From: Heliocidaris tuberculata
Taxonomy: Eukaryota; Echinodermata; Echinoidea; Camarodonta; Echinometridae
Assembly (NCBI GenBank): GCA_025618425.1
Contig: CM046842.1
Location: 21,846,340 to 21,910,339 of the forward strand
Direction: 5' to 3'
DNA: 64,000 bases
Shown here: piece by piece, positions 35,653-47,104 of the stretch
Position numbering within the stretch: the stretch's first letter is position 1
Layout: the number at the start of each line of letters is the position of its first letter
The notes under the pieces: generated by a model
Databases searched by the model: none
Told to the model about the DNA's origin: nothing
The model's input: only the letters and a program-made list of their open reading frames with translations
Made by a program: the position numbers and the translations under genes

Positions 35653-36432
35653 CCCTTACTGTCCTGGAAGTACATGTAGGCCTGGGAGCCCCCCCCCCCC
35701 CCCCCGATAAATTTTGCTGTGCATTTTGAACCACGCAACTTTCTAATTTTTTTCTTTCTAGTCGTGCGCATCTTTTGACACCAAGTATACAAAGACCGGT
35801 CTTACTATTTACGAATCACATGACTTTTTATGACCTCATGTCAGCCCGAAAATGGAGAATTTCTGAGTTTTGTGTACAAAATGAATGAGAAACTGCATTT
35901 CATCATGTTCCTCCTTTATCACCTATAATTTCTTCTTTAAGCTGTAATTATCATTTATTCTAACTGAATATTGGTTCTTTTAACAGTATGAAACAGCAGA
36001 CTTATAAAAAAAACAGAAAAAAGTTACAGTTGAAAAACAAGGAAATAAAAAGAAATTTGTAAAACAATAGAATACATAAGAATTGAAATCATTTTTAAAA
36101 AACTTTCTCATGTAAAAATGTTTTTAAGGTTTAGGGAGAACTTTTTGCATTAAAATTTTGTCTCCAAGGCCTTTCTTTACTTGACTATCTATTGATAAGT
36201 ATATTTGTGATATAATTTGTATAAATTATAATATGAAATGAAAGAAATATAGATTTACATAAAAATAACAATGGAGTTGTGTTCTTTATGAGATTCTTGA
36301 GGTCCATGCAAAATTTTGCGCCGATCAGTCATGTCACGGCCGAGATGGGGAGGGTGGGCTCCTTCTCCCCCCCCCCCCCCCCCCCCCCCCCCCAGTCAGA
36401 GAGGAGCTTGAAATAGCCCAGTACAGTAAGGG
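35653..36432 (+). mobile_element. piggyBac-like non-autonomous element in the zinc-finger intron
   Basis: The left end ACCCTTACTG and the right end CAGTAAGGG are inverted termini, next to TTAA on the right (36433-36436) and TTTAA on the left. Interior poly-C tracts of 14 and about 26 bases lie near the ends. It is colinear with 9380-10104. It lies in the intron between the 37.3-kb exon and the terminal exon. Confidence 0.7.
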
Positions 36433-36831
36433 TTAATCCATGGTTTAGACCATGGGTGAAGATAAACCTCTTTTGTGAATTTGGGCCAATGAATTCAAAC
36501 AAAGACATGCATGTAGAGTGATCACTCATTTAGACCAAAAAAATGGTACTTTGCTACAAAACTGCTAACTACTTTGAGCTGCTGCACATGATATTAAAAA
36601 AAAAAATTAAAAAAGAGTAATGACTACTGTTACTACAGTGACCACACATTTGCCACGGCTTTATGTTTTCAAAAAGGGTTACGTTGGAATGACATTTTAC
36701 AATAGGTTTAGGGTTGGGGATAGGTAAGTGTTTGGTTCATGTTTGATATTAGCTATCTGGTTAGTGTAGAAAATAGAGTAATTGTTTAAAAGAGCCTGTG
36801 TCGTAGAACTGTTACTTTCAAACCTTTCGAG

Positions 36832-37229
36832 ACAATTGACAACATTTTGTGGTTTGGCTGAATAACTTTTGATTCAGAGCTCTTAAAAAACTACCAGATG
36901 AATAAATAGAAAGACCAAACATTTCTGCACACACTATGTCCAATTTCGTTGCATGACCATATTGCGTTTCATGGCAGGAAATTTTAAACAAGAATAAACT
37001 TTAAAATCCTTAATTGGCAACGCAATGAGAGTCTCAAAATCATTGTTTTTTTAATCGAAATTAGTACTTTTTTCAACTTTTCAACAAAATTCATCACCAT
37101 GTATATTATTCTCAAAGACAGTACACCTTATTGAAAACCATGCAGCAAAAAAGAAAAATTTTATTCTTGCCAATTTGAAGAACAAAACATGATAAATTTA
37201 GCCCTTGAATAATTCTTGTCCTGAAAGGG
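36832..37229 (-). mobile_element. CCCTTTCAGGAC-family piggyBac-like MITE
   Basis: Left text CCTTTCGAGACAATTGACAACATTTTGTGGTTTGGC and right end GTCCTGAAAGGG followed by TTAA. It is homologous to 40378-41243 and 62111-62515. The left TTAA is not preserved. Non-coding, about 400 bases. Confidence 0.75.
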
Positions 37230-37305
37230 TTAAAGCCCGAATTAGCCATCCATGCTTCATTTTTCTTTCCCCCTAGCAGCTAATACATGTTCATTGTATA
37301 CTCAC

Positions 37306-37431
37306 CTTCTTTTACTGACTCTTGTTCTATTTTGATCTCCACTTTTTCCCATCCTTCATCTCCTGCTTCACTTTGGTAAGCATCACCTTGCCTTTCTGGT
37401 GATTCTGGGTCTCCATGCCCCATACTAAATT
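37306..37431 (-). CDS. zinc-finger gene, upstream exon (paralogous exon 3)
   Basis: On the minus strand, the acceptor CTTATTTAG and the donor GTGAGT bound 126 bases, phase 1 to phase 1. Translation begins EFSMGHGDPESPERQGDAYQ and ends DEGWEKVEIKIEQESVKE. The G left at the donor joins AA of the terminal exon to make Glu, so the splice is in frame. The exon is acidic and low-complexity with no named domain. It carries a psi-K-x-E site (IKIE) and forms a second (VKEE) across the splice. It aligns with the exons at 39753 and 41327 (M..D/GDP, SER, D..QS, DEGW, K-I-K-x-E), so it is an older third copy. Confidence 0.8.
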
Positions 37432-38198
37432 CTAAATAAGTTTGAGAAAAAAATGGAATATATTTTAAAGGAAATGTTCAGTTTTGTAAGCTCTCTTCAT
37501 CAGATATATTGGATGTTTGTTGATGAATAGCAAGATAAGTATTACTAGCAATGCAGAGATGCTGTGAAGATTTCACATCCTAAAGTGGCATATTAAACAA
37601 ATGAGAGGCAAAATATCATTTAGGTGCCCGGTCAGGGATATAAACTCCCAACAACTTCAGCGTGCACTATACACCATACACGCATTCAAAACCTACAAAG
37701 AGTGACACACATGCTATCTCAATGCGAAGCCTCTGGAGAGCCATCAGGGTGGAAAGGTCCTAGAGTAGTAGAGTAGCATACTGCCTTGATCTAGGGGTTC
37801 TTACATATTTACAGTAAATTTCACAGCAAATCATTGATGCAATACCAAATGATCTCGTAGAAACATCTTTTGATACTGGAAAATAACATGAGACTATATT
37901 GAACATGTTATACTAGGCTAAGCATTTACTGATTAATTCCTCTTGAATTTCACCCCTTTCTGCCATTGAAATTATACATTTTTTCTTAATGGTATCAACT
38001 TCTATAATATACAATATTATTATCATATTCTACATCAGAATGTGAATTTGAGGAGCTCTAATACTGATCTCCCACAATTACAGTATTATTGCCAGTACAC
38101 AACACCCTTGGTGCTGATACTAATGGTGAGGGCTTTCAGAAGATAAAAACCATGTGAAGATTCTTTAAAAAGGTGCCAACAACACTAAAAAATCATTC

Positions 38199-38405
38199 AT
38201 TGCCTACTTTCATTCTCCAAAGTTGTTTTGGTCCTCCTAAACCACCACCCTGGAATGTCACAAGGTTATTTCACACAATGTGGACCAATAAATGTGTCAG
38301 TGCATACTTTCAAGCTGCAAAATTGCTTTGGTCCTCTCAGATCACCATATTTCTGTCAATCTGAACCATGTGGGAACTTTTTTCTGCCAAGAGGCCTGCC
38401 CAGCA
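38199..38405 (-). repeat. dispersed repeat, inverted partner of 33205-33432
   Basis: Reverse-complement match over about 200 bases to 33205-33432. Not coding; the two overlapping short frames here disagree in phase with any homologous frame in the partner. Confidence 0.75.
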
Positions 38406-39752
38406 ATAACCCGAAATTCCTTTAACAGAAGTGATTCTGTTATAAATCTGAAGAGTTTTCAATGACTGAGCAAATATGTTATAATACAAAGAGCTCCATA
38501 TTCATAATAGATGAAAAGTGTATTTTCCAGCCACACTCATTCGCTTACTCCGAGAGGCATCTCACAGGAAACACAGATTACACCAACAAAGATGTTGCAT
38601 AACACTTGCGTAACGACATGTTACTTTGCCTGATGAGGGCCAGGATGGCATGATGAACTACAGGGGGTCCACAAAGGGTTCTAACATGTAAAAGCAACAG
38701 GTCTGAATTTTGAAACTACAGGTTTGAAAATCAGCGACAGGATAGGATTTCTTAAATAATCATTTTCAAACCAAATTATCTAAATGAAATATTATTCATA
38801 AAATTTGTTTCAAAATGCTTCAAAATATGCCTGACATTGCACCAGAAAGCCTCAGAGAACCACAGAACTTCCAGCACCTTCAAGCAGGCTCTGGACTCCG
38901 GCCACAGGAGACTTTGCGCTTGGCATACATCAAATACTTATTATCATTTGCAATTATCATTTGAATACTAAGAGAGTTGTGAATTTTTGAAGTTGCAATC
39001 AATCAAAAACAAATTGGCAACTCTGTGATGTATCTTGCGAGCTCATCTCCAATTTTCTCAGGACAGAAAAATTCATGAATTTTCATTTTCTTAGTTTTTG
39101 ATGAAGGAATAGATTTGTTTCCTACATTTATGTAAAAACATGAGCAGCAATTGTATCTAAGGTGCATGTATGACTGAATATTTTCTTTATTGATGATTTT
39201 TCAGGTACTTGTACAGTGCAAATGGGAGAATAGCTCGCAAGATACTTCACATCTGTAGTTACTCATTTGTGTTTGATTGCTTACAACTTCAAAAATTCAT
39301 AACTGTTTTATTTCTCATTGGATTTTGCTCAAACCTTCCCTGATTTGTTTCTTTATTATTTCTGCTTCTTGTAAAAAGAGTGAAAAAAGTCCCCAATCAT
39401 GGCGTTTTGGAGCTTGGCCGGCTCGGGTAATATTCAGGAATCTCTGCACATCTTCGGTAAACCCATGAATTGTGTGTATGCAGCACGCATTCGACCAAAG
39501 AAAGACGAACTGAACAACACAACTGACAAACTACCCCACCCTCGACAGCAATTTTGTTCACTGCTCCAAGATTGTTATGCACCGCCTTGCAATAGGGGCA
39601 GGCGAATGAAACTGAACTTACATGGATATCGAGCGGTGGCTCCCTTTAAAACCAACTTGTAATTAAAAGGTGGACTTTCCCTTTAAAAGGTATGAGATAA
39701 AGATCTTCTGTATCTGTACACAATTTAGAAGAACAACAGCCTACAAACTGAC
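38406..39752. other. intron of the zinc-finger gene; no other feature
   Basis: AT-rich intronic sequence. The small frame at 39399-39662 (plus strand) has no motif or splice support. Confidence 0.45.
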
Positions 39753-39890
39753 CTTCTACCTCAGACATAGTTTCTTTCTTGATTTTGACACTAGATGTTT
39801 TCAACTGGCACCCCCCATCTCTGGCATCGCTTTGTTCCTCATCAATTAGTCTCTCTGATGAGCAATCACCTCCAGGATCCGTATGGGATT
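39753..39890 (-). CDS. zinc-finger gene, upstream exon (paralogous exon 2)
   Basis: 138 bases between the acceptor CTGTGTATAG and the donor GTCAGT, phase 1 to phase 1. The encoded segment starts ESHTDPGGDCSSERLIDEEQ and ends KTSSVKIKKETMSEVE. It is clearly a duplicate of the exon at 41327-41458, and the flanking introns are duplicated too (GAACAACAGCCTACAAACT, GGAGTCTAGTTACACAAAG). The motif IKKE fits the SUMO consensus psi-K-x-E. The donor is GTCAGT rather than GTGAGT, so use may be weaker. In the intron just upstream of this copy a 390-bp MITE has inserted (39921-40310). Confidence 0.78.
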
Positions 39891-39920
39891 CTATACACAG
39901 AGGAGTCTAGTTACACAAAG

Positions 39921-40310
39921 GCCGGAATTCGCAAAGGTGGTTTCAATTGAGACCATGGTTTATGCAGATTTTCTGGTATAAATACGCTTGATTTAGCGCG
40001 TACAAAGATCCAATAATGAACGTGCGCCGGTTGCGCGTGGTTGGCAAAAGCGCTAAATCTACGCTTGTTGCCATGGTTCAGACCATAGTTTATGAAAATT
40101 AATTTAAACCATGGTCTGAATTTGCATAAACAATAACAATAACAATGGTCTGAACCATGGCAACAAGCGTAAATTTAGCGCTTCTGCCAACCACGCGCGA
40201 CCGGCGTGCATTCATTCATGGATCTTTTTAAGTGTATGTGCTAAATCAAGCGTATAAATGCAATCTGCATAAACCATGGTCTCAATTGAAACCACCTATT
40301 GAATTCCGGC
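39921..40310. mobile_element. foldback MITE with GCCGGAATTC termini and 5-bp CAAAG duplication
   Basis: The ends GCCGGAATTC ... GAATTCCGGC are perfect inverted repeats that continue inward (GGTGGTTTCAATTGAGACC, CCATGGTTTATGCAGATT), and almost the whole element folds back. CAAAG lies on both sides (39916-39920, 40311-40315). The duplicated exon unit at 41.5 kb has the empty site TTACACAAAGCGTTCTG, which fixes the boundaries directly. A second, 3'-truncated copy is at 44525. The family is unknown to me; a 5-base target points away from TTAA or TA elements. Confidence 0.9.
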
Positions 40311-40377
40311 CAAAGTGTTCTGAAAAAATGTCCAAGTCAGTGCCATTTACTATACAGATTTTTCTAACTGCTTTCAA

Positions 40378-41243
40378 CCCTTTCAGGACAGCAATTATTC
40401 AAGGGGTAAATTGGTCACATTTTGTTCTGCAAATTGGCAACAATTTAATATTTTTCTTTTAGGACTATGTGGTTCTAATAAGCTGAAATGTCTGTGAAAA
40501 CAATATACGCGGTTATCAATTTCATTGAGAAGTTGAAAAATTTTTTTGTGTTGCATGACCATATTGCGTTTGATGCCAGGAATTTTAAAAAACAAGAATA
40601 AGCTTTAAAATCCTTAACCCTTTCAAGACAGGAATTATTTAAGGGCTAAATTGATCACATTTTGTTCTTCAAATTGGCAACAATAATATTTTTTGTTTAG
40701 TGCTACATGGTTCTAACAAAATGTAATGTCTTTGAAAACAATATACATCATTAGAAACTTAGTCGAAAGTTGAAAAAATTGCCAATTTTGTTTAAAAAAA
40801 CAGTGATTTTGAACCTCTCAATGTGTTGCCAATTTAAGGATTTTGAATCTTATTCTCCTTTTTAAAATTCCTGGCATCAAACGCAATATGGTCATGCAAC
40901 AAAAATGGAAACATTGTGAGTAAAAAATTTTTGCTCTTTCTACTCATGCATCTGGTATATTTTTTAGAGCTCTGAATCAAAAGTTATTAAGCCAAACCAC
41001 AAAATGTGGTCATTTGTCTCAAAAGGGTTAAATTGGCAACAAATTGAGAGGCTTAAAACCATTGCTTTTTATCAAAATTGGCAATATTTTTTTCAACTTT
41101 TCAACATTTCTAACCATGTTCATTGTTTTCAAAGACATTACACCCTATTAGAACCAAGCAGCACTAAAAGAAACATATTGCTGTTGCCGACTTAAACAAA
41201 ATGTGATCAATTTAGCCTTTGAATAAATCCTGCCATGAAAGGG
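40378..41243 (-). mobile_element. piggyBac-like MITE interrupted by a sibling copy
   Basis: The outer copy starts CCCTTTCAGGACAG and ends CATGAAAGGG next to TTAA (41244-41247); the left target reads TCAA. At its internal AATCCTTAAATTGGC site (compare the intact 62111-62515 copy) another member of the family is inserted (40618-41027). Without that insertion it is about 450 bases. Non-coding. Confidence 0.85.
40618..41027 (-). mobile_element. piggyBac-like MITE nested in its own family
   Basis: 410 bases starting CCCTTTCAAGACAGG and ending GTCTCAAAAGGG, with TTAA on both sides (40614-40617 and 41028-41031). Excision restores the CCTTAAATTGGC of the host copy. TTAA duplication plus CCC... termini are the hallmarks of piggyBac-type transposition. 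Confidence 0.9.
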
Positions 41244-41326
41244 TTAAAAGGGATGAGATACAGTAATGCAAAGCTCTTTTGGCTCCCTGTCCACAGTTTA
41301 GAAGAACAAACAGCCTACAAACTCAC

Positions 41327-41458
41327 CTACTACCTCAGGTTCTTTCTTGATTTTGACACTAGACGCTTCTAACACCCACCCCTCATCTTGGACATCGCTT
41401 TGTTCCTCATCAATTAGTCTTTCTGATGAGCAAGCACCTCCAGGATCCATACGGGATT
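41327..41458 (-). CDS. zinc-finger gene, upstream exon (paralogous exon 1)
   Basis: 132 bases between the acceptor CTATTCACAG and the donor GTGAGT, phase 1 to phase 1. Translation starts ESRMDPGGACSSERLIDEEQ and ends EASSVKIKKEPEVV. It is acidic with an IKKE SUMO-like site followed by PE. It is the best-preserved of the three related exons (DEGW as in the 37.3-kb exon, SSERLIDEEQSD as in the 39.8-kb exon). A Met follows the third residue, but an acceptor precedes the exon, so the true start codon is expected further upstream on the minus strand and I could not identify it. Either the exons are all included or they are used alternatively; the phases allow both. Confidence 0.8.
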
Positions 41459-42230
41459 CTGTGAATAGAGGAGTCTAGTTACACAAAGCGTTCTGATAAA
41501 ATAAACCAAGTCAGTGTCGTTTACCATTGAGATTTTTCTAACTGCTTTTAACTCCTTCAGTACCACCATTTAAAAAAAAAAAATCATTGTCATAAATAAA
41601 CTGTATAGTATTATTTTGACTCAAAATGCTTGTTTCATTGTTAAAATTGGGCGTGGAATATATATCCACTGGTAAAACACTTTACAACAAAACTACCAGT
41701 TCATGTTACAGGGAAAAACTCTTAGTACACAATGTAAATTAGTCTTGGGGAGAATTTGCAACTGGGTAATTCCACAGAAAATGTTCCCTTTCCAAAACCA
41801 CAAAAATTGGCTATAACACCCGAAGTACTTTGTCTATTATGACCAATTTGATATCAAACAAAGGAGCTCAACAAGCTCTTTAATTTGAGGTTTATGTTAA
41901 TAGGATTAAAGTATATTAGGGCATGATTTTCTATAAAAACTCAATTTTTGGACAAAAAGTGGCAACATTTTTGGTCAAAACGTCCTATCTTTGAGTCTCA
42001 TTATTTTATGGCACAAACATTTCAGATTTCATTTTGGGGTAGTAAATTGTGATGAATGGATCAAAGATTACAAATAAAAGGTTGGCCTGACCCAATGAAC
42101 CTTTGAAAGCAATGTTATAAGGATTTATAAAAGATGGACAAAAGTGTCATGTCCGTTACGCTCCTTTTCAGCTCTGACAAGAAAATGTGTAATCTAATCG
42201 TTATGCAATACATGTATGTAGGCATGTTAA

Positions 42231-43022
42231 CCCTAAAAAGACTGGGGGGGGGGCCTTTTAGGCCCCCCTCTCGACATAAACTGCGATCATTTTGTAACGG
42301 TAACAGATTTTGCGTTGCAATTTCATGACTTTTTTCCCTAGAGTTTTGCGCAACTTTTGATACCAAATTTGCATGCCCCGCGTGCACGGTTACGGAGTTA
42401 CGTCACCGTTTCACATGGCGTGTCAAGAAGGATTCAGTATTTTGCATTCGTTTGTGTGTAGAGTCAATGGAGACTGGAAAGAACATTACAGATACTGTTT
42501 TCAAACTATGTTTTCATTGTGTTCTCTTTGATGAATGTCATTTGTGCATACAAATAACTCTTCAGGATCATAAAACAATGAAATACATTAGATCATAAAA
42601 CAAAGAAATACATAAGAAATAAAAAACAAAGAAATACATAAGAAAATAAAGCAAATGATAGAAAAGCTTCTTGTAGCTATATTTTCATTGCATTCTTTTT
42701 GATTAATGTCAGGCAATGAACACCTTAGTCTTAGTGATAACAAGCTTGTAAAGGGAAATCTAGACTAGAATTGTCACCTAAATAGAAAAAAAAACACAAT
42801 TTTTCGAAAAAATGTGCATATTCGATAATTAATTAGGAATTTCTGTAAAAATAAAAAATTCATATTAATCTATGGATTCATGTAGAGGACATAATGAACT
42901 ATCTTCGGACCAATTTTCGTCGTAATCGGACAATCTACAGCAGAGATCTGAAGGGGGGGGGGCCCTTTAGGCCCCCCCCCCCCCGTTTTTCCAGCCTCCA
43001 AAATACCTCAGTCTATTTAGGG
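42231..43022. mobile_element. piggyBac-like element with CCCTAAAAAGACTG termini
   Basis: The left end CCCTAAAAAGACTGGGG and the right end CAGTCTATTTAGGG are inverted termini flanked by TTAA (42227-42230, 43023-43026). Inside, each end carries a G-run/GGCC.TTTAGGCC palindrome. No transposase frame is present. Length 792 bases. Confidence 0.85.
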
Positions 43023-44044
43023 TTAAGGACATATATTTTTAAAAGCATCTGTTGATGCCTAAATTAGACCAGTTGGACCCTAAAACTCAAAGATCTTTGA
43101 ACATTTTCAAAGGACTTAAAAATCCTTGTCCATTTTGTGTCATGTCCATTACGGTTACGAAGAGTCAATATTCTCTTCAACTGCTCTAAAAATTTGCTGT
43201 GTATATCCCTGACAGTAAAATGTGCCCGATTCAGTTACTAAAATAGGTTTTAGGACTCCTGTTTTTGAATGAAAGTGTCTTAAATAACCTACATGTAATA
43301 TTCTGCTGACTGTCATGTCCGTTACGCTGGAATCGCCCAACTGAACTCACATCATGGGGAGGGATTAAATTTCCATACATCATTCAAAAAGGAAGATGAT
43401 GAGTTATTTCTCCCTGGAAAGTAAAGGAAGTAATACCTGCTTCCAATAGTAATTTCTATGCAGGCCCTCCCATTGACCAATTTCCCTGGAGGGCTGCAAG
43501 GGTCAACAGTTCTCTGAAGTTGCTAGCATTACAGAGATTGTGCACGGGACTAAAGTAAAAGTTTGTTTTAAAGAAAAAAAAAAGAGCACTCTCTATGAAG
43601 TATCTGCTTATTTCATTACCTTCTTTTTTTCTTTTTTCTCATTTGTGGGGGTTTTTTTGCTTTGGTTTTTTTTTTAGCTTTTCAGAGAGTAGGCCAGGTA
43701 AAATTGATTCCTAGTTTCTCGTCTAGATTTTCCAAAAATGAGGAGGGGGTACCATGTTATTTGATATTTGATATCTTTCCAAGATGGCTGCCACACATAC
43801 AAATGCATTAGGCACCGCTTCCCGTTGTATTTACAAAATGTATATTTTTCTGGGGTCCCTTTAAACCCCAAAAGGCATCAAGTTTTAATTTTAGGGGTCT
43901 GCAGCAAAATATTGGTGGTTTTAATTTTAAAATTTTTTTTAACCAAAAAATTAAGAAAAAAAAGGAGGCGGGTGCAAAAAAGGATGCGGGCGGGGACGAG
44001 AAAAATAGAAATAATTTTCATTTGGCCTAAGTAACTCAATGCAA
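43023..44044. other. no gene recognised
   Basis: AT-rich. The short word TGTCATGTCCGTTACG appears at about 42145, 43138 (variant) and 43313, on both sides of the piggyBac-like element. No coding exon seen. Confidence 0.4.
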
Positions 44045-44049
44045 CAATA

Positions 44050-44340
44050 GCGAGCTTACGATTTCAGGATGGGAGGCTTTGAAGACGGGGAGTAGAGCAA
44101 AAAATCGATGTGCGCATGCGCGACTCGGAGTATCTCCCCGTTCTGGTTGATTTCAGGATGGTTCTCGGGCGAAATAGCGTCCGGTCTAAAGTGGGGACGG
44201 GAAGCTGAACACTACAGTGTGTCGCCATCCACCTGTTCGTAACTTGATTGGAAAACAAGACGGGGAGAGTGCGAGGACTGTCACAGTCGGTTAACTCTCC
44301 CCCGTCCGGTTGCTCTCCCGTCCCGTTTCGTAAGCTCCCT
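44050..44340. mobile_element. MITE with GAGCTTACGA termini
   Basis: The left GAGCTTACGATTTC and the right CGTAAGCTC form short inverted termini. The interior pairs partly (ACGGGGAG / CTCCCCGT, GGATGG / CCATCC). The target duplication is unclear. A 96-residue minus-strand frame is an artefact of this GC-rich element. Confidence 0.55.
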
Positions 44341-44524
44341 AATAACACGATCACAACGACGTTGAAAATATAAGCTCAAGGGTAATTTTTCAATACCCTA
44401 TTGATACATGTATACTGAAAATGTACATGCTATTGTAATGTTCGCACATTTCCTTATGTTATATATGTCAACTGGGCTATTGAATTCCCCTGAGGCTTAG
44501 GTAGATCTTCTTTGAAAGTCTTTG

Positions 44525-44788
44525 GCCGGAATTCACAAAGGTGGTTTCAATTCTGACCATGGTTTATGCAGATTTCGTGGTATAAATACGCTTGATTTTA
44601 TAGCATACACTTAAAAAGATCCAATAATGAACGCACGCCGGTCGCACGTGGTTGGCAAAGGCGCTAAATTCACACTAGTTGCCATGGTTCAGACCATGGT
44701 TTATGTAAATTAATTTAGCACCTTTGCCAACCACGTGCGACCGGCGCGCATTCATCATTGAATCTTTTTAAGTGTACGCGCTAAACCA
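44525..44788. mobile_element. GCCGGAATTC MITE, 3'-truncated copy
   Basis: Same left end and interior as 39921-40310 (GGTGGTTTCAATT, CCATGGTTTATGCAGATTT, GTTGGCAAAGGCGCTAAAT). It stops at CGCTAAACCAA, before the right terminus. Confidence 0.85.
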
Positions 44789-45208
44789 ACTTCATCATCT
44801 ACTTATTAGATAATGATCTTGTAATGCAGGGCCCTCGGCAAGTTGAGAAGAACGCATGGTGCTAGTCTGTTGATCAGACTCGGAGACAAGTGTCGACCAG
44901 AGTGCACCAAGGCAGGGGGGGGGGGGGGGAGGGGGGGGTATAACATTTTCCTTTTAACCAGTGTTCATTCGAAAGTTGTGTATTGACAAGTTTACCATAA
45001 ATTAGTTTTTAAATACTTCCACAAAGAACATAATTTAAAATAGTCTACATTTAGCAATTCAGTTGGCCAATGAATGGTATGAATTCCTAGGCTACCTAGG
45101 TAACCCCCCCCCCCCCACCTCTCTCTCATGGGCACACCTGTACTAGACCCTCTGACCTTATCTTCAATGAATTTATCAACAAAAGATTAGTGTCCAGACA
45201 AAACTTCT
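44789..45208. other. no gene recognised; poly-G and poly-C runs
   Basis: Contains a G-rich run at 44918-44939 and a C-run at 45104-45116. No exon seen. Confidence 0.4.
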
Positions 45209-46330
45209 GGGGCCTGTTTCTCGAAACAAACGACAAGACAGTCATAACTTTATCCGCCAACTACGGAGATGTCCATGATCTTCCTAAACTGTTTCACGTT
45301 GACTATGGCTGGCCTACAATGTACCGTGTCATATATTACAGTTCCCTCGTCGGATTTTAGTTCACCAAAGAAATCTTTATAGAAATCATTTACGAAGATC
45401 GCCCAATTATTTGTTTTCACACAAAAAAGCACTCTTGTAATTATTATATAAGACGTAACATGTGATTTTCAAGTTTATTATGGTAGCACGTCATTTTTCA
45501 TGCTAATTGATCAGATATGAAGGACCCATATCGTAAAATAGCTTTGCAATCAGAAGTTAAGAGACTTACTAAATTCATTTTGACATAAAACATACCTAGC
45601 AACAGTTATGAATTTATATTTTTTCTAGATTATAATACTTCCCATTGCTTATCAGTAAGGCTTGTATTTTTTTCTTGCCCAATGTTTATTTGTCAATAGT
45701 TGTTTTTTTTTTCCAGTTTCCAATGATGGGATTAATTTGACGAGTTTTTGGTTTAACTTTTTTTTTTTAATCCCACCACATTTTAATACAGGCCTATCTC
45801 CTGTCAGTCTATTAATGTTATCGTTTTTATTATGGTTTTCTTTTTCATTTGAAAAAAGGTTCCTTTCATATTGAAATGACCTCAATTACAAGACAATTAG
45901 GCTATTGTTTTTTTGGTTTTGGGGTGTTTTTTTTGTTGGTATTTTTATCCATTAGAATGTGGAAAGAGTGTTGATTCACTAGAGTTAAGTGGAGACAAGC
46001 CTTGAACAAAAACACTATGTATTTTCATATAATTTTCATAATATAAACATGGATAAATTCAAGATAAAGTGAATGCGTAAAAAGAGTTGCATAGAAGTAT
46101 GTAGTGTCCCGTTTTGCCTACCATAATCTACCCAAGAAGTAACATGTGATGGCGCTGTACGTCGACTAAAAAAGATATGACAGGGTTGGAGGCGTCATAA
46201 GTCCTTAGTCAGGAAGTTGTCATGCATCTTGGTAAAGACGGCTTCGTGAAACACGTAGCGGACAACTCGAGAACTAGCGCTGACTTAGTCAAGAACTTAG
46301 ACATATGACGGTTTCGAGAAACAGGCCCCT
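45209..46330. mobile_element. element with GGGGCCTGTTTC inverted termini
   Basis: Ends GGGGCCTGTTTCTCGAAAC and GTTTCGAGAAACAGGCCCC are a near-perfect 19-base inverted pair, about 1.12 kb apart. A CTG lies at each outer edge if the termini are taken one base in, but the target duplication is not certain. Poly-T tracts fill the middle. The frame at 45250-45432 (minus) has no recognisable transposase motif. Confidence 0.7.
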
Positions 46331-46501
46331 GGGTGCCATTGCATAAAGACTTACTATTATAATAGTAACTTTGCCATCAATGGTAACTACCATGGTAACG
46401 TTGCTCAAGAGCCAATCAAAATCCAGTATTCCATGAAAAGTTACTATAATAGCAAAGTTACAATTACTTAGTATAATAGCAAGTTTTATGCAACGGCACC
46501 C
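46331..46501. mobile_element. 171-bp foldback MITE with GGGTGCC termini
   Basis: The left GGGTGCCATTGCATAAAG and the right TTTTATGCAACGGCACCC form an inverted pair. The interior also folds (TACTATTATAATAGTAACTTTG / CAAAGTTA..). It abuts the element ending at 46330 directly. Confidence 0.8.
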
Positions 46502-47071
46502 TGGTAGGTCTCACTTAAATAGTCACTGGGAGAGATTAGTGAGAGAGAGAGAGAGCTGAGAGAGAGAGAGAGATCAGAATGAGAAAGAGAGGAAAACTTG
46601 AAAGAATAACCCTTCAAGAGAGGTAGCACACACAATCACATCCATTCATAAATACAAACTAGACATAAGGTCTACTTGGAGTTGGACACACATAAGATGT
46701 AGATCTATACTATGGAGTGCAGATAAATTTACACACCAAAATCAGCTGTCCATTGTATCATTTCAGGCCTGTCAAGTCTTACAAGTAATTTTTCCCCTTC
46801 CAAAGACCAAAATAGTTACATGAAGAGGTTATCTTGGGAGCAAGAAGGCGTGGCACTATTTGTTGAAAATCAATAAGCAGTCTGGCGCTGAGAGAGCTAG
46901 AGATAAAGTCCCAAGCCAAGGGATGGCGCTAGCAGCACTGCCACTGCACTGCCACTGGTAAACTGTGCCAATGAGGCCAATGTTAATGCCCTCCTACTTT
47001 CAACATATTTCTTTATAAATAACAAGTCCTGATCATTTCCTTCAGTATTTTCAGTCATAGATCTACATGTA

Positions 47072-47104
<33 letters not shown>

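Noticed and set aside
44064..44354. 96-codon minus-strand frame with normal-looking composition
   Set aside because: Coincides with the GAGCTTACGA MITE and has no motif or splice context.
45250..45432. 60-codon minus-strand frame as a possible transposase remnant
   Set aside because: Lies inside the GGGGCCTGTTTC element but shows no DDE-type or other transposase motif.
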